Source: Gordionus sp. m RMFG-2023 (Eukaryota > Nematomorpha > Gordioida > Chordodea > Parachordodidae). Taken from it: a DNA stretch of 64,000 nt. Location of the stretch: assembly GCF_954871325.1 (NCBI RefSeq), contig NC_088776.1, positions 41,744,569 to 41,808,568 of the forward strand, written 5' to 3'. Under the pieces are notes generated by a model. It ran no database searches and had not been told where the DNA came from. It saw only the letters and a program-made list of their open reading frames with translations. Below, piece after piece: positions 1 through 10,392 of this stretch (position 1 is the first letter of the stretch; every line of letters begins with the position of its first letter). The translations under genes and the position numbers were made by a program.

Positions 1-1140
1 ATAGGTAATGTTTATGGCTTAATATACTGTTAAAGACTCAATTTAAGCAATTTTTAATGGCTTTCAATAGTTTTGCTAATATATTATCACCTAAGCCTCG
101 AAATTTCAGCAATAGATGTCCAAATCTTTCTGTCACCTGTGTGAGAAATTTCCTAGCATGGATAATTTACTTTTGACTAAAATCTTGAGTTAGCCATTTT
201 TAATCTGCTAGATCGAGCAGTTTAACAACACTATTTAAAATCTTTTTCTAGTTTCAGATATAACAAAAAAATCAAATTTTTAGTTCAATCTTTTTAAAAC
301 ATTACAAATAAATTGAATTTTATTTCCTTTTATGCAATCATAATATAACTAATAACAATAAAAATATGGGCCCGATCTGATATTTCACAATCTTTTAATG
401 TTGGCACAGTCCTAATATTAATATAAAATGCAAAATTATTCTGTAGTTTTAAATCGGTAGAATTTAAATCTTATTTGATCACTAATAAAATAATTTGTTC
501 AGTAAAATAAATCGCGAGTGAATCTTTCTATGGCTAGTGATAAAAACTTTTGGGTTAAAAATTCGTGTCTGGGGCAAAAAAATTTCCAAAACTAATTTTG
601 GACAATGTTAGAGTGAAGTTAAAAGGTTATATAATATATGGGTAGGGTTATTACATTGTTTGCCTAAACTGCAAATGCCTAGGTAAAATGCAAAGGCTGC
701 AACAGAAATTATTTATATACTGTATTAAGTTTAAAATTAAATTACTGATTTACTAATAAGGTAGTATAAATTAATAATCACTTCATTTAATATAATATTT
801 CACCTGATAGATATAAAAATTATGATTGGTTTAACAAATATAATAATTTAAACATTGGGGCAAAGGAAGTAATACTTAATTCTTTTACATAAAAAACATA
901 TATATATATAAATAAGTATCGATATAAAATAAAATGATATCAAAATTTTGAAAAATTAGATAATTTATAGTTTAAAAAAATCTTAACATTTGGATATAAT
1001 AAAATAATCAATTGATTATACTTGTAGATTAATTTAAATAAGGTAATTATTTGCTGGTAATGTAATTAAAATGATGGGGAAATAAAATACGTTTACTTAC
1101 AAACCAATTATAATGTTAGAAAGATTTCATTATTACTGGC
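1..1140. other. AT-rich sequence without a supported gene
   Basis: No open frame with plausible splice sites was found on either strand. The missing N-terminal exons of the misato homologue would be expected here or further upstream, but no tubulin-like N-terminal motif (the family's GHYSN-type signature) was recognised. Either they lie outside the window or they are too diverged or fragmented to see by eye. Confidence 0.5.
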
Positions 1141-1144
1141 AAAT

Positions 1145-1747
1145 GGGTAATTCCATGATAAATCGACCAGCGATTCAGCCGACCATCTCAAAAATGAATG
1201 AAACTTGGCATGTTTGTTATTTATGTTGTAAATGTTAATAAAATCAAAATTTTAGAGTGCTAGCTCAACCAGATCCAAAGATATACGCCTTCAAAGTCGA
1301 AAATCGCGAAGTGCGTGATTTCATTAAATCTTGTTTGTACTTAAGGTAGAGTTACAAATTATATATCATTTTATAGCCCTTAAAATTTTACGTTGGAAAA
1401 TATTAAAAAATTTCAAGTGTTTTCTTATTTCCAGTGAAAATAAAAAAATTAACATTGTTAGGAAGGGATTATTTTTGTGTGATATTCACTAAAAATGTTT
1501 ATTACCTTTATATTAAACGATTTAATAAAAAATATCGATAATTTTTGTTTTTTTAATTTTATTTTATTTTAATTTTTATTATTTTATAAATAATAAAATG
1601 TAATATAGGTGGCGTTATATTAATTTTTTTTATATAATATAATTTTTAATAAAAATAAGGATAGTATTGTGATTAAAATAAAAAAATCAATTGAGTATAA
1701 CCAAGAATGATGTCCTGGGGCGATATGTAAGCAGGCAGCCCCTACAG
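1145..1747 (+). repeat. Left terminal inverted repeat arm
   Basis: It is inverted relative to 3001-3544. Landmarks shared in reverse complement include the outer GGGTGATTCC-type end, the block AGTGCTAGCTCAACCAGAT, and the inner block GATGTCCTGGGGCGATATG at 1709-1727. Confidence 0.88.
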
Positions 1748-1758
1748 ATTTGATTTTA

Positions 1759-2930
1759 TTAGGACGCTATATTTATCCCATTTTGTAATAGAATTTCTTG
1801 AGACGATAATTTGTAGGTATGTCCTGTCAGTGTAATAGGATCTACTATTGTTATTATTTGATTAATGGGTAACCATATCTTTTCCTCAATTGTGGGGTAA
1901 AAGAAGGATGGTGATGGTCTATGGGGATGTAAAAAGGCAATATATATCTCCTCAGTAATTTCATTCATTTTTAGTACTGTGGCTAACGACCAAAAATCGT
2001 CATAAACACATGTTAAGAATCCTTTAATATCGGCAAAAGACAAATTATCGGAATTTGAGATATTGTTAATTTAAAAGTCCTCTGCATATGAATATATTTT
2101 TGATTTAACTTAAACTCAAAGGAAATACAGCATGTATTTCCCGAGTTTCTGGAATGGGGAAAATAAATTGAATCTTTCAAGTGGTTTAATCTCTTCTAAA
2201 TTGTATTGTTTGTTGGTTATATATGTAAAATTTACTGATGACTTGTTTTGTTTGGCAAACTGATATAAATCAACTGGTGTTATAATGTGTCCAGAACTGG
2301 TGCGCTGAAGGCTTTAACGTGCTGCTAATCTTTTTAATGTTCCGCCAAGGTCGTCACATGGGACTTTTCCATGGGATGTAGCTGAAAAATGCCATTCAGC
2401 TGCTACACCAAAATCTGATTCATGATAACAAAGATTTATAAAAAAATTTCTGTTTTTATATTGGACAGCTGATCCATCAGAGCAGTAATATATTTTGTTT
2501 GGCTTTTTGCTGAATTGATTGGTCAAAAATTTTATCATTTTAGTCTGGGATAAATGTACTGCAATAACATCATGTTGAAGTGACTCTGATATTACCATAT
2601 AATTAAGGTTTTTTATATTGCCATTATTCAAATATGCTATCATAGGATGGATAGTGGCTTGATTATTATTCCAGTGGAATCCTTGAACAGTGTCTTGGAT
2701 TATAAATGCATAATTTTCAGAGAAATCACAAATTATCATAAATTCATTTGGTTGTAAAAAATGTTCAAGTTTTGAAATATATGATGATTGATTGGTAGCG
2801 ATGATAGGAATAAAAATATAAAATAAGCTGATAAAATCGTTATTTTTAAATAATGACGATAGTAGATCCACAGCAATGAAAGGATATATCTACAAATTAT
2901 GGCCTTAGGAATTTCTATTAATAAGCGCAA
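1759..2930 (-). pseudogene. Decayed DDE-type transposase, C-terminal half
   Basis: Two open stretches on the minus strand belong to one protein type. The upstream stretch (2871-2314, 185 codons) carries the likely catalytic region: a motif reading YYCSDGSAVQYKN, then AEWHFSATSHGK and CDDLGGTLKRLAAR. A frame change near 2310 leads into residues resembling the usual continuation (SLQRxxSGHIxTPVxLYQFAK). A few stops follow, and then the stretch 2043-1759 holds the family's C-terminal domain, with FLHPHRPSPSFFYP and a TLTGHTY motif. I know this pairing of motifs from uncharacterised invertebrate transposon proteins (memory, not a search). The N-terminal half of such proteins is absent, since the right repeat arm begins soon upstream. 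It has at least one frameshift and several stops, so it is non-functional. Confidence 0.75.
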
Positions 2931-3000
2931 AATTATAATAGTTTGATTATAAAATTTTAAAATATGTTTATTTTACAATATAGCATCAATAAAATAATAT

Positions 3001-3544
3001 CTGTATGGGCTGCCTACTTACATATCGCCCCAGGACATCATTCTTGGTTATACTCAATTGATTTTTTAATTTTAATCACAATACTATTCATAATTATATA
3101 TTTAAAAAAATTTAATATAACGCCATCTATATTACATTCTTTTATTTATAAAAATAATAAAATAAAATTAAAAAAACAAAAATGGCTATCGAGATTTTTT
3201 ATTAAATCGTTTAATATAAAGGTAATAAACATTTTTAGTGAATATTCCAAAAAAATCCCTTCCTAACAATGTTAATTTTTTTAATATTTTCCAACGTAAA
3301 ATTTTAAGGGCTATAAAATGATATATAATTTGTAACTCTACCTTAAGTATTTTTGAAAATAACAAGATTTAATGAAATAACGCATTTCGCGATTTTCGAC
3401 TTTGGAGGCGTATATCTTTGAATCTGGTTGAGCTAGCACTCTAAAATTTTGATTTTATTAACATTTACATGCCAAGTTTTATACATTTTTGAGATGGTCG
3501 GCCGAAAATCTCGTTTTTTTGGTCGATTTGACGTGGAATCACCC
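3001..3544 (-). repeat. Right terminal inverted repeat arm
   Basis: Reverse complement of the left arm. The innermost match is around CTGTATGGGCTGCCTAC and the outermost is TGGAATCACCC. A 100-residue open frame on the + strand that overlaps this arm follows the repeat and is not counted as a gene. Confidence 0.88.
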
Positions 3545-3670
3545 AAATTTATTAAAATAAAATATGAGAAAAAGATATATTTAATGAAAGTTGACATTTT
3601 TATTATTCTACTGATAAAATATGTTTAAAAATAGGCAATTTCGAATAAAATATTTGGAAATAAATAACAG

Positions 3671-3766
3671 CCTTATTTATATAATCGATGTTTTAGAAAA
3701 TCAGAATTTTTAGATAAGATAGATGAAGGCTTACATCATTTTATGGAAACTTCTGATTATTTACAA
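3671..3766 (+). CDS. MSTO1/DML1-like: Misato exon (first visible)
   Basis: Acceptor ATAACAG, donor CAA|GTCAGT, 32 codons in phase 0. It ends in EGLHHFMETSDYLQ, matching the family stretch just before LQGF. A shorter version starting after TTTTTAG at 3712 is possible. What lies upstream is not resolved. Confidence 0.72.
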
Positions 3767-6700
3767 GTCAGTTTATATTACACGTCTAATACTTCATATA
3801 TATTTAATTTTTAGGGATTTAATTTTCTCCTTGATTCAAGCTCATCTCATCTTTCATTACAGATCCATATGCTCCATTATCTTAAAGATGAATATCCTAA
3901 CAAATCAATATTTGTTTACATGTCATTTCCAGATTACCTTTATGTAATTATACATAAATATTATTTACACAAAATTGTTACCTATTTTAGGCCTTTTTCC
4001 TTGTTAAGAGCAAAAAATTTATTGCTAAGTTAGGATATAAAATTTAATTAGAATAAATAAACTTTAATTACAAATCAAAATGGAATTATTTTATTATACT
4101 TGTTTTAATTATGTCAAAATCTTTTTTTAAATCAAACATTGTTAGGACGACCAATTGGATCTTGATTTAAAAAACGGGGTAAAGCAAACTTTTTACAGAG
4201 AGCTAATAAACTCGGCTTCCTTGCTAAATCATTTGTATAACGATAATGACAGTATCGAGTGCTTATTTCCTTTATCTCTTATAGAAAATCCCTTTGATTT
4301 AAATAAGTCAAATCACAAATCATGGTTACCCACAGCTCTCATTGATTTCTCAAAAGTATATATTATTAAACATGTTAAACCCTTATTTATTTTTTGCGTT
4401 TTTCAGGCATAACCCGCATATATATAACGTTTTCCCCTGCTTTTAACTTTTTAATCACACATTTATTTAGAAAATGAATATTTAAATATATATACACCCA
4501 TGGCATTGCTGGTTTTAAGTATAATGTATAAAAAAATATATTAGGCTAAATCTCTTTACGAAAGAAGTGCTTTAATTTCCACAGCATTCGCATCGACAAC
4601 GTTACCATATAGAAATTTTGCGAACGCCTATTATAGAATGCATCATTTGAGCAATTTTCTTAGCAATCAAAATTCTTTTCGCCGCATTAAAGTTTTATTT
4701 ACATTTTTATTATATATTTTGTGGTTTATAATCTTTTTTCTTTATATATGATCAATTTTAAAATGTTACCCAAGTATCAAATGTATAAAAAGCAATGTTA
4801 CTATAAATAATTACATTTTGTCGAGTGATTATTATCAATGATGCTTTCCGAAAATTTGCCGCATGGCACGCTATTTAAAAAAGATAAATAAAATTTAACC
4901 TATGGAAAAATTTGGGGCATTTATTTTAAAATTTTATAATTAAATAATTATATAGTATAATAAAAAACGTGTCTTAAATATAAAAACATCTTTAAAAAAA
5001 ATTTAAATTACATAATTTGATCAAAAATGAACAAATGTTTATATTTATTTAATTAATTTAGAATGCAATATAAGTAAATGAATAAATAACAATGTGACTA
5101 TAACATTCGCTATTTCGATTCTTTTTTGATATTTTTAATAAATTATGCTAATACAATTGTGGGAAATCTTTAAATCGGCTAGAAATATTTAATATAATAC
5201 CTCGTCCCACTTAATTCAAAATATTTATCTAGCAGTAATTAGTTATTGTTCCTACCAAACATACCCTTTCACGAATCGTCTGCTTTTTCAGTTTCAGTTA
5301 GACTAATTATTCCTGTCTCAAGCCTTAAAGATAGATTCGATAGTTCTAACTGAATATAGCGTTTCATGGTTACATATAATAAGAGCTCGAAGCTTTCTAA
5401 CTGGATAACCAATCCTTTATATCTTGAACTATTTGGTCAAATTTGACTTTTAAAATGTTTATATAGAATTTCGTAATCATTTCAGACTGACCTTTCAGCA
5501 CTACTGCGCAAGAAAATAATATTATATTTCTCTTATTATCAGATAATTATGAAGAATTTGAATTTCGAAGATTTTGAATGAGCTCAATATCATTCGAGTA
5601 GCATCTCAAAAAATGATTTATATAAAAAAAATTTAATTGTTATCAATTTTTACAGCAATGTGTGCCCTAAAATTTGTTATGGAATGAAAGTTTTCAGAAA
5701 ATATTTTTTGAGCTTACATTAAATTCATTCCACGCTTACTTTATCATTCTTGAGTCTTTTATCAATTATCTTTAAAAATGCCCTATCTAAAATAAAAAAG
5801 ATGGACCTTAATAATTTTATATCATATAAATTCATACTTTTACTTTTCGTGATAATTTTGATTTTCATCTGACTGGCTGCAATATATGTCTTGCAAATTT
5901 ATAATCTAGTCTATTATAAAGGCCGTCAAATTGTAGGTAATGTTTTATACATTATATCTCTATATTTATTAGAATTTTATAAAAATGATTCAATATGGCT
6001 TCTATTATTGTCTTTTCTCATAAAATATGCCGTGGGTTTAGCTTTAATATATAAATAAAAAATTCACACTTTGGGCAGAGCACACAATTCTACATTGTTT
6101 ATTAAAAAAAATTAGAAGGGGCATCCTAACTTGATATTTTCAGGAACACTATAATTTTTGAAGGTTAGTTTATAGGGGTGGGTGAGCCCTCAACATTTTT
6201 ACTCTAACCTAATTTGATTAAAAGTGGAGTTAAAAGTTAACTATGATAATCAAAGTAAAATTTGGGCATTTTACTAGACAAAAATTTTTTTAATTTTTAT
6301 TTATATATGTTATATTGAGAATTTCGAATTTTATTTACTGAAAGTGATCGCCCTTAGTAATTATTTAAAATTAAGCACTTCCGAATCCACATGGCTTCTA
6401 TCTCAATACGACTTGTATGAAAATTTAATAACTATATATTAATGCCTTTTAATTTAAAAAAAATCAAAATTATCATCACAGATGCAAAAGATATCCTGCA
6501 AATACTTTTTCTCCGATCACGATACACAAGATAACGTATTTACCTTAACACCATATTCCAATTATGATGTTAATAAAATTAATGAATCTCCCATTAATGC
6601 CTTTAATGTAACCAGGGGCTTTCAAAGTGCTGTTCGTAAATTGGAAGATATCAGGCAACCTACTATTAAAAAGTTTAAATACGAAATAACATTATTATAC

Positions 6701-8916
6701 TAAATCATACTTGTAAAATATTTTTTTTGTAATTGAAAGCATTCGTTGAAATTATCGGTTGATGATTTTTATACGACACATCTAAACTTTACCATAATAA
6801 TTATTCTCGATATTTTTTTTATTTTATTAGAGAAGATGCCTTCGAGAAGATAGTAAATTGGGAAAATTTAAACATGGTAAATGGCCTTCAACTTTCGCCC
6901 GCATTCCCTTGGATTTTTAATCAGCCATCATTAAGTAAAAGTATTCTTTCAATCATTATTTAAAATATTTTTTTAAAAAATTAAATTCATACATTTATGA
7001 CTTATTAATGTAATTTAGAATTTAAAACAATCTCTTACATTAGACTAACTTTAATCATTATTCGTCACAAATTATTTTTATATGCACCTTTTTTAGTCTA
7101 TCGTTGCTTGAATAGGCTCAATAAAAGCGCGAGAAATTTTTCATTTTCTTCAAGGTTGGGCTCACGGCAAGAACCTTAAAGCTGAGGGGATAGTTTTTGG
7201 CTGAAACCCTGCTCTAACGAGAAACCAGAATGTATTTAAATAATTGAGTTTTTTAAAAGATAGGTTACATATAACCAAAGCTTTTACTTAGGGAATCGTG
7301 AAAATGGTTGCTACTCCTTATTTATGTGATATCTTTATTCGTGCCTTCATATTTTTATTTAAATACTTAAAAAACGTTTAGATCTCATTATAAAATACAA
7401 AAATGATTTTAATTGCCTGGCTAAACATAGTAACGGGTAGCACATAAAGCGTATTGAAGATGAGGGAACTATTCATATAAATTCTGATTTTGTAATTTTT
7501 TAACTCATAGATGCACTTCTCAAATATTTAATCTAATCTAATGATTTAGAGGTAAAAAGTGTATATAAATAAATATTTTAAAAATAATCAGTTTGTGCTT
7601 TAAGAGATTCTAGTGAGGGTAATCAGAACTCACTAACAAATAGTATCACATATTCAACGACCAATGCTACGTAAAATTTATGAAGAAATTCAAAAAAATA
7701 TTGGCGAAATAGTTTACCAAAAAGTTATAAATATCTGCATCAAAAGATCTTTTAAAAAAATTCAATCACAAAATCCTTGGTTGTACGAAAGAAATAATTA
7801 AACAAGTCAGACTGCTTCGAATAATGGCTGACACATTTGGTATTAATAATTAAATAACAATCCAAATCAGAAAAGTTTAGTAAATGTTTTCGCTTTCCAT
7901 ATTAAATTAAAAAATGCCTCGAATCTTCAGGTCCTACCTAAATTTGGAACAAGCTTAGACTAAAAAATCTGAAAAATTAGTTTTTCTTTTTAAATATTTT
8001 AATGATAAATTTTGTAATTGTTGAAATTAAATTTCCATTTAAAAGTAATGCTAGTTATATATTTGAGGACTGTTTTTTTAGTGTTATAAATATTTGATAA
8101 ATAAATTAAACGTAAACATTTAATATTGTAATCATTTTTAAGCATAAGAAAAAGACTACTAAATAATTCATTATTAAATTGTTAAAATAAAATTTAAAAG
8201 GTATTTATAGTAAAAATTTTAACATTATTTATTTTATATAATTTAAATCAATTGATTTTCAAGTGACGAATTTTGGTAATTATTGTTTAGCTGAAATAAA
8301 AATCACTTGATAATCGCGATTTAAATCAAATTGATTTTTATTTCCACACCCTTAATTTTAAGATGAATTTCAATATTTTAAACGAATAATAAATTTATCG
8401 CCCTTTGTTTCAGTATTTTAAAATGCATTTTGATCCCCTCAAATTATTATAAATGGTGACAAAAAGAGGCTATTATAATACTATATAATTTGTAACTTAA
8501 TGAACAAAAGAATCTTTTGCATCAAAATCCGAATAATCATTTATTGACATATTCTTGACATTACATCGAAATTTATAACAAAATAAAACTTTTCCTATAA
8601 ATTTTAAGAGAGGGGTTCCTGTTCAAAGCTGATTGTAACATCGATAATTTCCAAAATGTATAAATATTTTGTGCTTATTAATAATATTATAAAAAAATTA
8701 ATCTTTAACATTCATGCAGAATCCGATGATCCTTTCAGATCACTCAACACTTATCATTCGATGGAATCTGATCCTCAATTACAGATTAACTTCTTCAATC
8801 AATTGTTAAAGCAAATTGAATGCCACTACCGCAGTTCTTCTGGGGCTTTCACAGGCTTAGAGGAAAAAGATGAGAAAAATGAAATTATCGAATTTTTGAA
8901 TGATTACGCAGCATAA
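3671..8916 (+). CDS. MSTO1/DML1-like: Misato homologue (tubulin-like), seven visible exons, N-terminus missing
   Basis: Exons join at 3671-3766, 3815-3943, 4146-4355, 4545-4691, 6482-6672, 6831-6934 and 8720-8916. All borders are GT..AG and all phases agree (0,0,0,0,2,1), giving 357 codons to a TAA stop. Misato proteins combine a tubulin/FtsZ-like fold with a misato segment and act in mitochondrial distribution and fusion and in spindle microtubule behaviour. Family landmarks seen in order are: ETSDYLQGFNFLLD with HYLKDEYPNKS (family LQGF...LRDEY); ECLFPLSLI; SLYERSALIST..TTLPYR (family LYHxSAxLAxxLDxxTxPYR); VTRGFQSAVRK (family VxRG); AFPWIF (family FPxIF); and an acidic E/L-rich C-terminus. 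Human misato is about 570 residues, so roughly 150-200 N-terminal residues are unaccounted for. The gene is convergent with the PDZ gene downstream. Exons are host-like and intact; the transposon at 1145-3544 sits just upstream. Confidence 0.82.
3815..3943 (+). CDS. MSTO1/DML1-like: Misato exon: GFNFLLD...LKDEYPNKS block
   Basis: Acceptor TAATTTTTAG, donor TAT|GTAATT, 43 codons, phase 0 on both sides. This is the best conserved part of the tubulin-like region (LQGF...DEYP). Confidence 0.82.
4146..4355 (+). CDS. MSTO1/DML1-like: Misato exon: LNHLY...ECLFPLSL block
   Basis: Acceptor ACATTGTTAG, donor AAA|GTATAT, 70 codons in phase 0. It carries CLFPLSL, equivalent to the family's LVCPLSL segment, and ends in SWLPTALIDFSK. 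Confidence 0.82.
4545..4691 (+). CDS. MSTO1/DML1-like: Misato exon: LYERSALISTAF..TTLPYR block
   Basis: Acceptor AATATATTAG, donor AAA|GTTTTA, 49 codons in phase 0. The LYxxSAxxxTAxxxxTLPYR pattern is diagnostic of misato. Confidence 0.85.
6482..6672 (+). CDS. MSTO1/DML1-like: Misato exon: LTPYSN...VTRGFQSAVRK block
   Basis: Acceptor TATCATCACAG, phase 0 in; donor after AA of the final lysine codon (phase 2). The 63 codons carry VFTLTP and NVTRGFQ, matching the family's VxRG segment. The length between this motif and the previous exon fits the human protein, so no exon needs to be missing in the 1.8 kb intron. Confidence 0.8.
6831..6934 (+). CDS. MSTO1/DML1-like: Misato exon: LQLSPAFPWIFNQP block
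   Basis: Acceptor TTTTATTAG; the first base completes a lysine codon from the previous exon. Donor after one base (phase 1), TTAA|GTAAAA. AFPWIF matches the family's PxFPxxF motif. Confidence 0.8.
6935..8719 (+). other. Last intron of the misato gene, 1.8 kb
   Basis: No exon is supported inside. Near 8245-8352 there is a loose palindrome around AAATCAATTGATTT, followed by CACACCCTTA. This resembles the end of a short inverted-repeat transposon, but no partner end or target duplication was found. Confidence 0.5.
8720..8916 (+). CDS. MSTO1/DML1-like: Misato terminal exon
   Basis: Acceptor TTCATGCAG; two bases complete a lysine codon, then 64 codons and TAA. It encodes SDDPFRSLNTYHSM, FNQLLKQIECHYR and an acidic tail EEKDEKNEIIEFLNDYAA, like the C-terminal helices of misato. 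Confidence 0.8.
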
Positions 8917-8986
8917 TTTTAATAAGTTTATAAGTATTCTATTCATTTTGAGTTAATCATTTTGTTATTCAAAAAGTCAGCTGTAC

Positions 8987-8992
8987 AATAAA
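8987..8992 (+). terminator. Candidate polyadenylation signal of the misato gene
   Basis: AATAAA lies 71 bases after the stop codon, inside ACAATAAATGG. In so AT-rich a sequence the hexamer alone is weak evidence. Confidence 0.45.
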
Positions 8993-9333
8993 TGGACTTA
9001 ATTTTATCGTTAGACGATTTTATTTTAGATGTTTTATTTCTTAAATTAATAAAAATATATTATAGTTTTCAATAATTATAATTAATTTAATTTTATACGA
9101 ATATCTTGCTGCATTTTTTTAAAAAAGCGCATTTCTTTTATTTCATAAAAAAATGTCTCTTATTTATAAATAGATAAACAATATTTTTATAAAAAATAAT
9201 GATAATGTGGTATAAAAAAATTTGAATCAATTATTTGTAAGAAAAATAAGACAATAAATAATTTGATTTTTCATAGTTCTAAACGGTAAAGGATAGACGA
9301 TATAATTATATATTATTAATATTATTTGCACTT
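8993..9333. other. Intergenic gap between two convergent genes
   Basis: About 340 bases of AT-rich sequence separate the 3' ends of the misato and PDZ genes. Apart from the flanking poly(A) signals, nothing else was recognised. Confidence 0.5.
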
Positions 9334-9339
9334 TTTATT
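9334..9339 (-). terminator. Candidate polyadenylation signal of the PDZ gene
   Basis: On the minus strand AATAAA lies 28 bases past the stop codon (TATTAATAAAAAG). The position is typical, but the hexamer is common in AT-rich DNA. Confidence 0.45.
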
Positions 9340-9366
9340 AATATTTTGTTCAAAATATTTTTTAAA

Positions 9367-10392
9367 CTAAACGGTGATCACGCTCAATATTTGATTTTGG
9401 GAATTATTTTTGAAAACAGATTTGGAAATTTTTGCCATATTCGAATGTTTTGTTGAATTATTTTTTGTTTTTTTATTTGAGGATCCTTCCCCAATCTTGA
9501 TATTATTTTTATGTGGCGACTTATGGGGTACCTTGTTATTCTTTCTTTCTTTTTCCGAAGTATCCTCTTCTCTTACCATATACCTAGTGCCGTTACTTCT
9601 GCGCTTAATTTTAAATTTCATCCTACATTCTTTATTGCTGATTTCTGGGTGATTTTGGGAATTTCCCGTTTTATGATCCTGTGGATTTTTACGTGGATGA
9701 AGATGATAATTTTTTTTCAATACTTCTTGAACGAGCCTTTGTTGCAGAGTTATAGTGTGCATTAAGTTTTGTGAGTTCGTATACATTACATCCGGGTATT
9801 GATCATCGTTATCCGGTTTTATCTGCTGAATTTGGTTATTACCTATAAGTTTTTCTATTAAATTTTGAATATCGTGAGTGACTGAAAACTCGTTGAATGG
9901 CATGGATATATTTCTGTCTATAAAATCTTGATCTGTTTTAATAATGTTAGCTAAGTTATTTGCGTCTATTATTGATTCGTAATTAGGATCATCGATAAAA
10001 GATATTTTGTTGATTTTTTTGTTGATGTTGTTAATAAACGGAGTTGAGTTCATATCATTGGGATCTTCATATATGTTTTCCATTTCACCCATACTCGTTA
10101 AGTCATAATTTGATGTCAAAATATATTTAGGGTCTGGTAAATTATTTGCCTTATGTTTCGTGTCATTGTCATCGATATATGTTTTGAGGCGTAATCCATT
10201 GAAAGTTTGCTCTAGTGGGAGATCGTAATAGTCAGAATTCACACCTGCGTGCGCAGATGATAAACTGTCATCCGAACATATTTTAAAATCTAAACCGCTG
10301 TCTTTTTCTTTTTGCGAGTCTAGTGTGGCGTTCATACTTTTATCACGCAGATCGCCTAAATCAAAATTTTGGAAACGTCTGTGATTTAAAGC
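9367..10392 (-). CDS. PDZRN-like: PDZ gene terminal exon: disordered tail with PDZ-binding C-terminus
   Basis: Acceptor ATTAAAAG, 341 codons and stop. The exon is rich in N, K, S and D. Its conserved islands are KEKDSGLD near the start, SDYYDLPLEQ, and, in the last third, KFKIKRRSNGTRYMV. It ends in SVITV. Lysine-rich runs precede the end. Confidence 0.8.
   Translation of the reverse strand, partial: ALNHRRFQNFDLGDLRDKSMNATLDSQKEKDSGLDFKICSDDSLSSAHAGVNSDYYDLPLEQTFNGLRLKTYIDDNDTKHKANNLPDPKYILTSNYDLTSMGEMENIYEDPNDMNSTPFINNINKKINKISFIDDPNYESIIDANNLANIIKTDQDFIDRNISMPFNEFSVTHDIQNLIEKLIGNNQIQQIKPDNDDQYPDVMYTNSQNLMHTITLQQRLVQEVLKKNYHLHPRKNPQDHKTGNSQNHPEISNKECRMKFKIKRRSNGTRYMVREEDTSEKERKNNKVPHKSPHKNNIKIGEGSSNKKTKNNSTKHSNMAKISKSVFKNNSQNQILSVITV

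Larger units (their letters stand above)
1145..3544 (-). mobile_element. DNA transposon with ~600 bp terminal inverted repeats and a DDE-type transposase relic
   Basis: The two ends are inverted copies of each other: the left reads GGGTAATTCCATGATAAATC, and the reverse complement of the right reads GGGTGATTCCACGTCAAATC. The similarity continues inward for about 600 bp on the left and 544 bp on the right, ending near 1747 and 3001, with small indels. The 4-bp sequence AAAT flanks both ends (1141-1144 and 3545-3548), so a 4-bp target duplication is likely; ends starting with TGGGT and a shorter duplication are also possible. The middle encodes, on the minus strand, the C-terminal part of a transposase-like protein common in invertebrate genomes. 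A 4-bp duplication is compatible with Sola-like elements, but I cannot assign the superfamily. The element sits about 130 bp upstream of the first visible misato exon, probably in an intron. Arm divergence of roughly a tenth by eye suggests it is not very recent. Confidence 0.85.

Noticed and set aside
2964-3266. 100-residue + strand open frame
   Set aside because: It overlaps the right inverted repeat arm of the transposon, has an AT-run hydrophobic composition, and its counterpart in the left arm is not open in the same way.
5285-5365. Possible extra misato exon (SVRLIIPVSSLKDRF)
   Set aside because: The phase does not fit the flanking exons, the frame soon stops without a donor, and the flanking exons already join in phase with a length matching the human protein.
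9410-9765. + strand open frames opposite the PDZ tail exon
   Set aside because: They are antisense shadows of the minus-strand coding exon.
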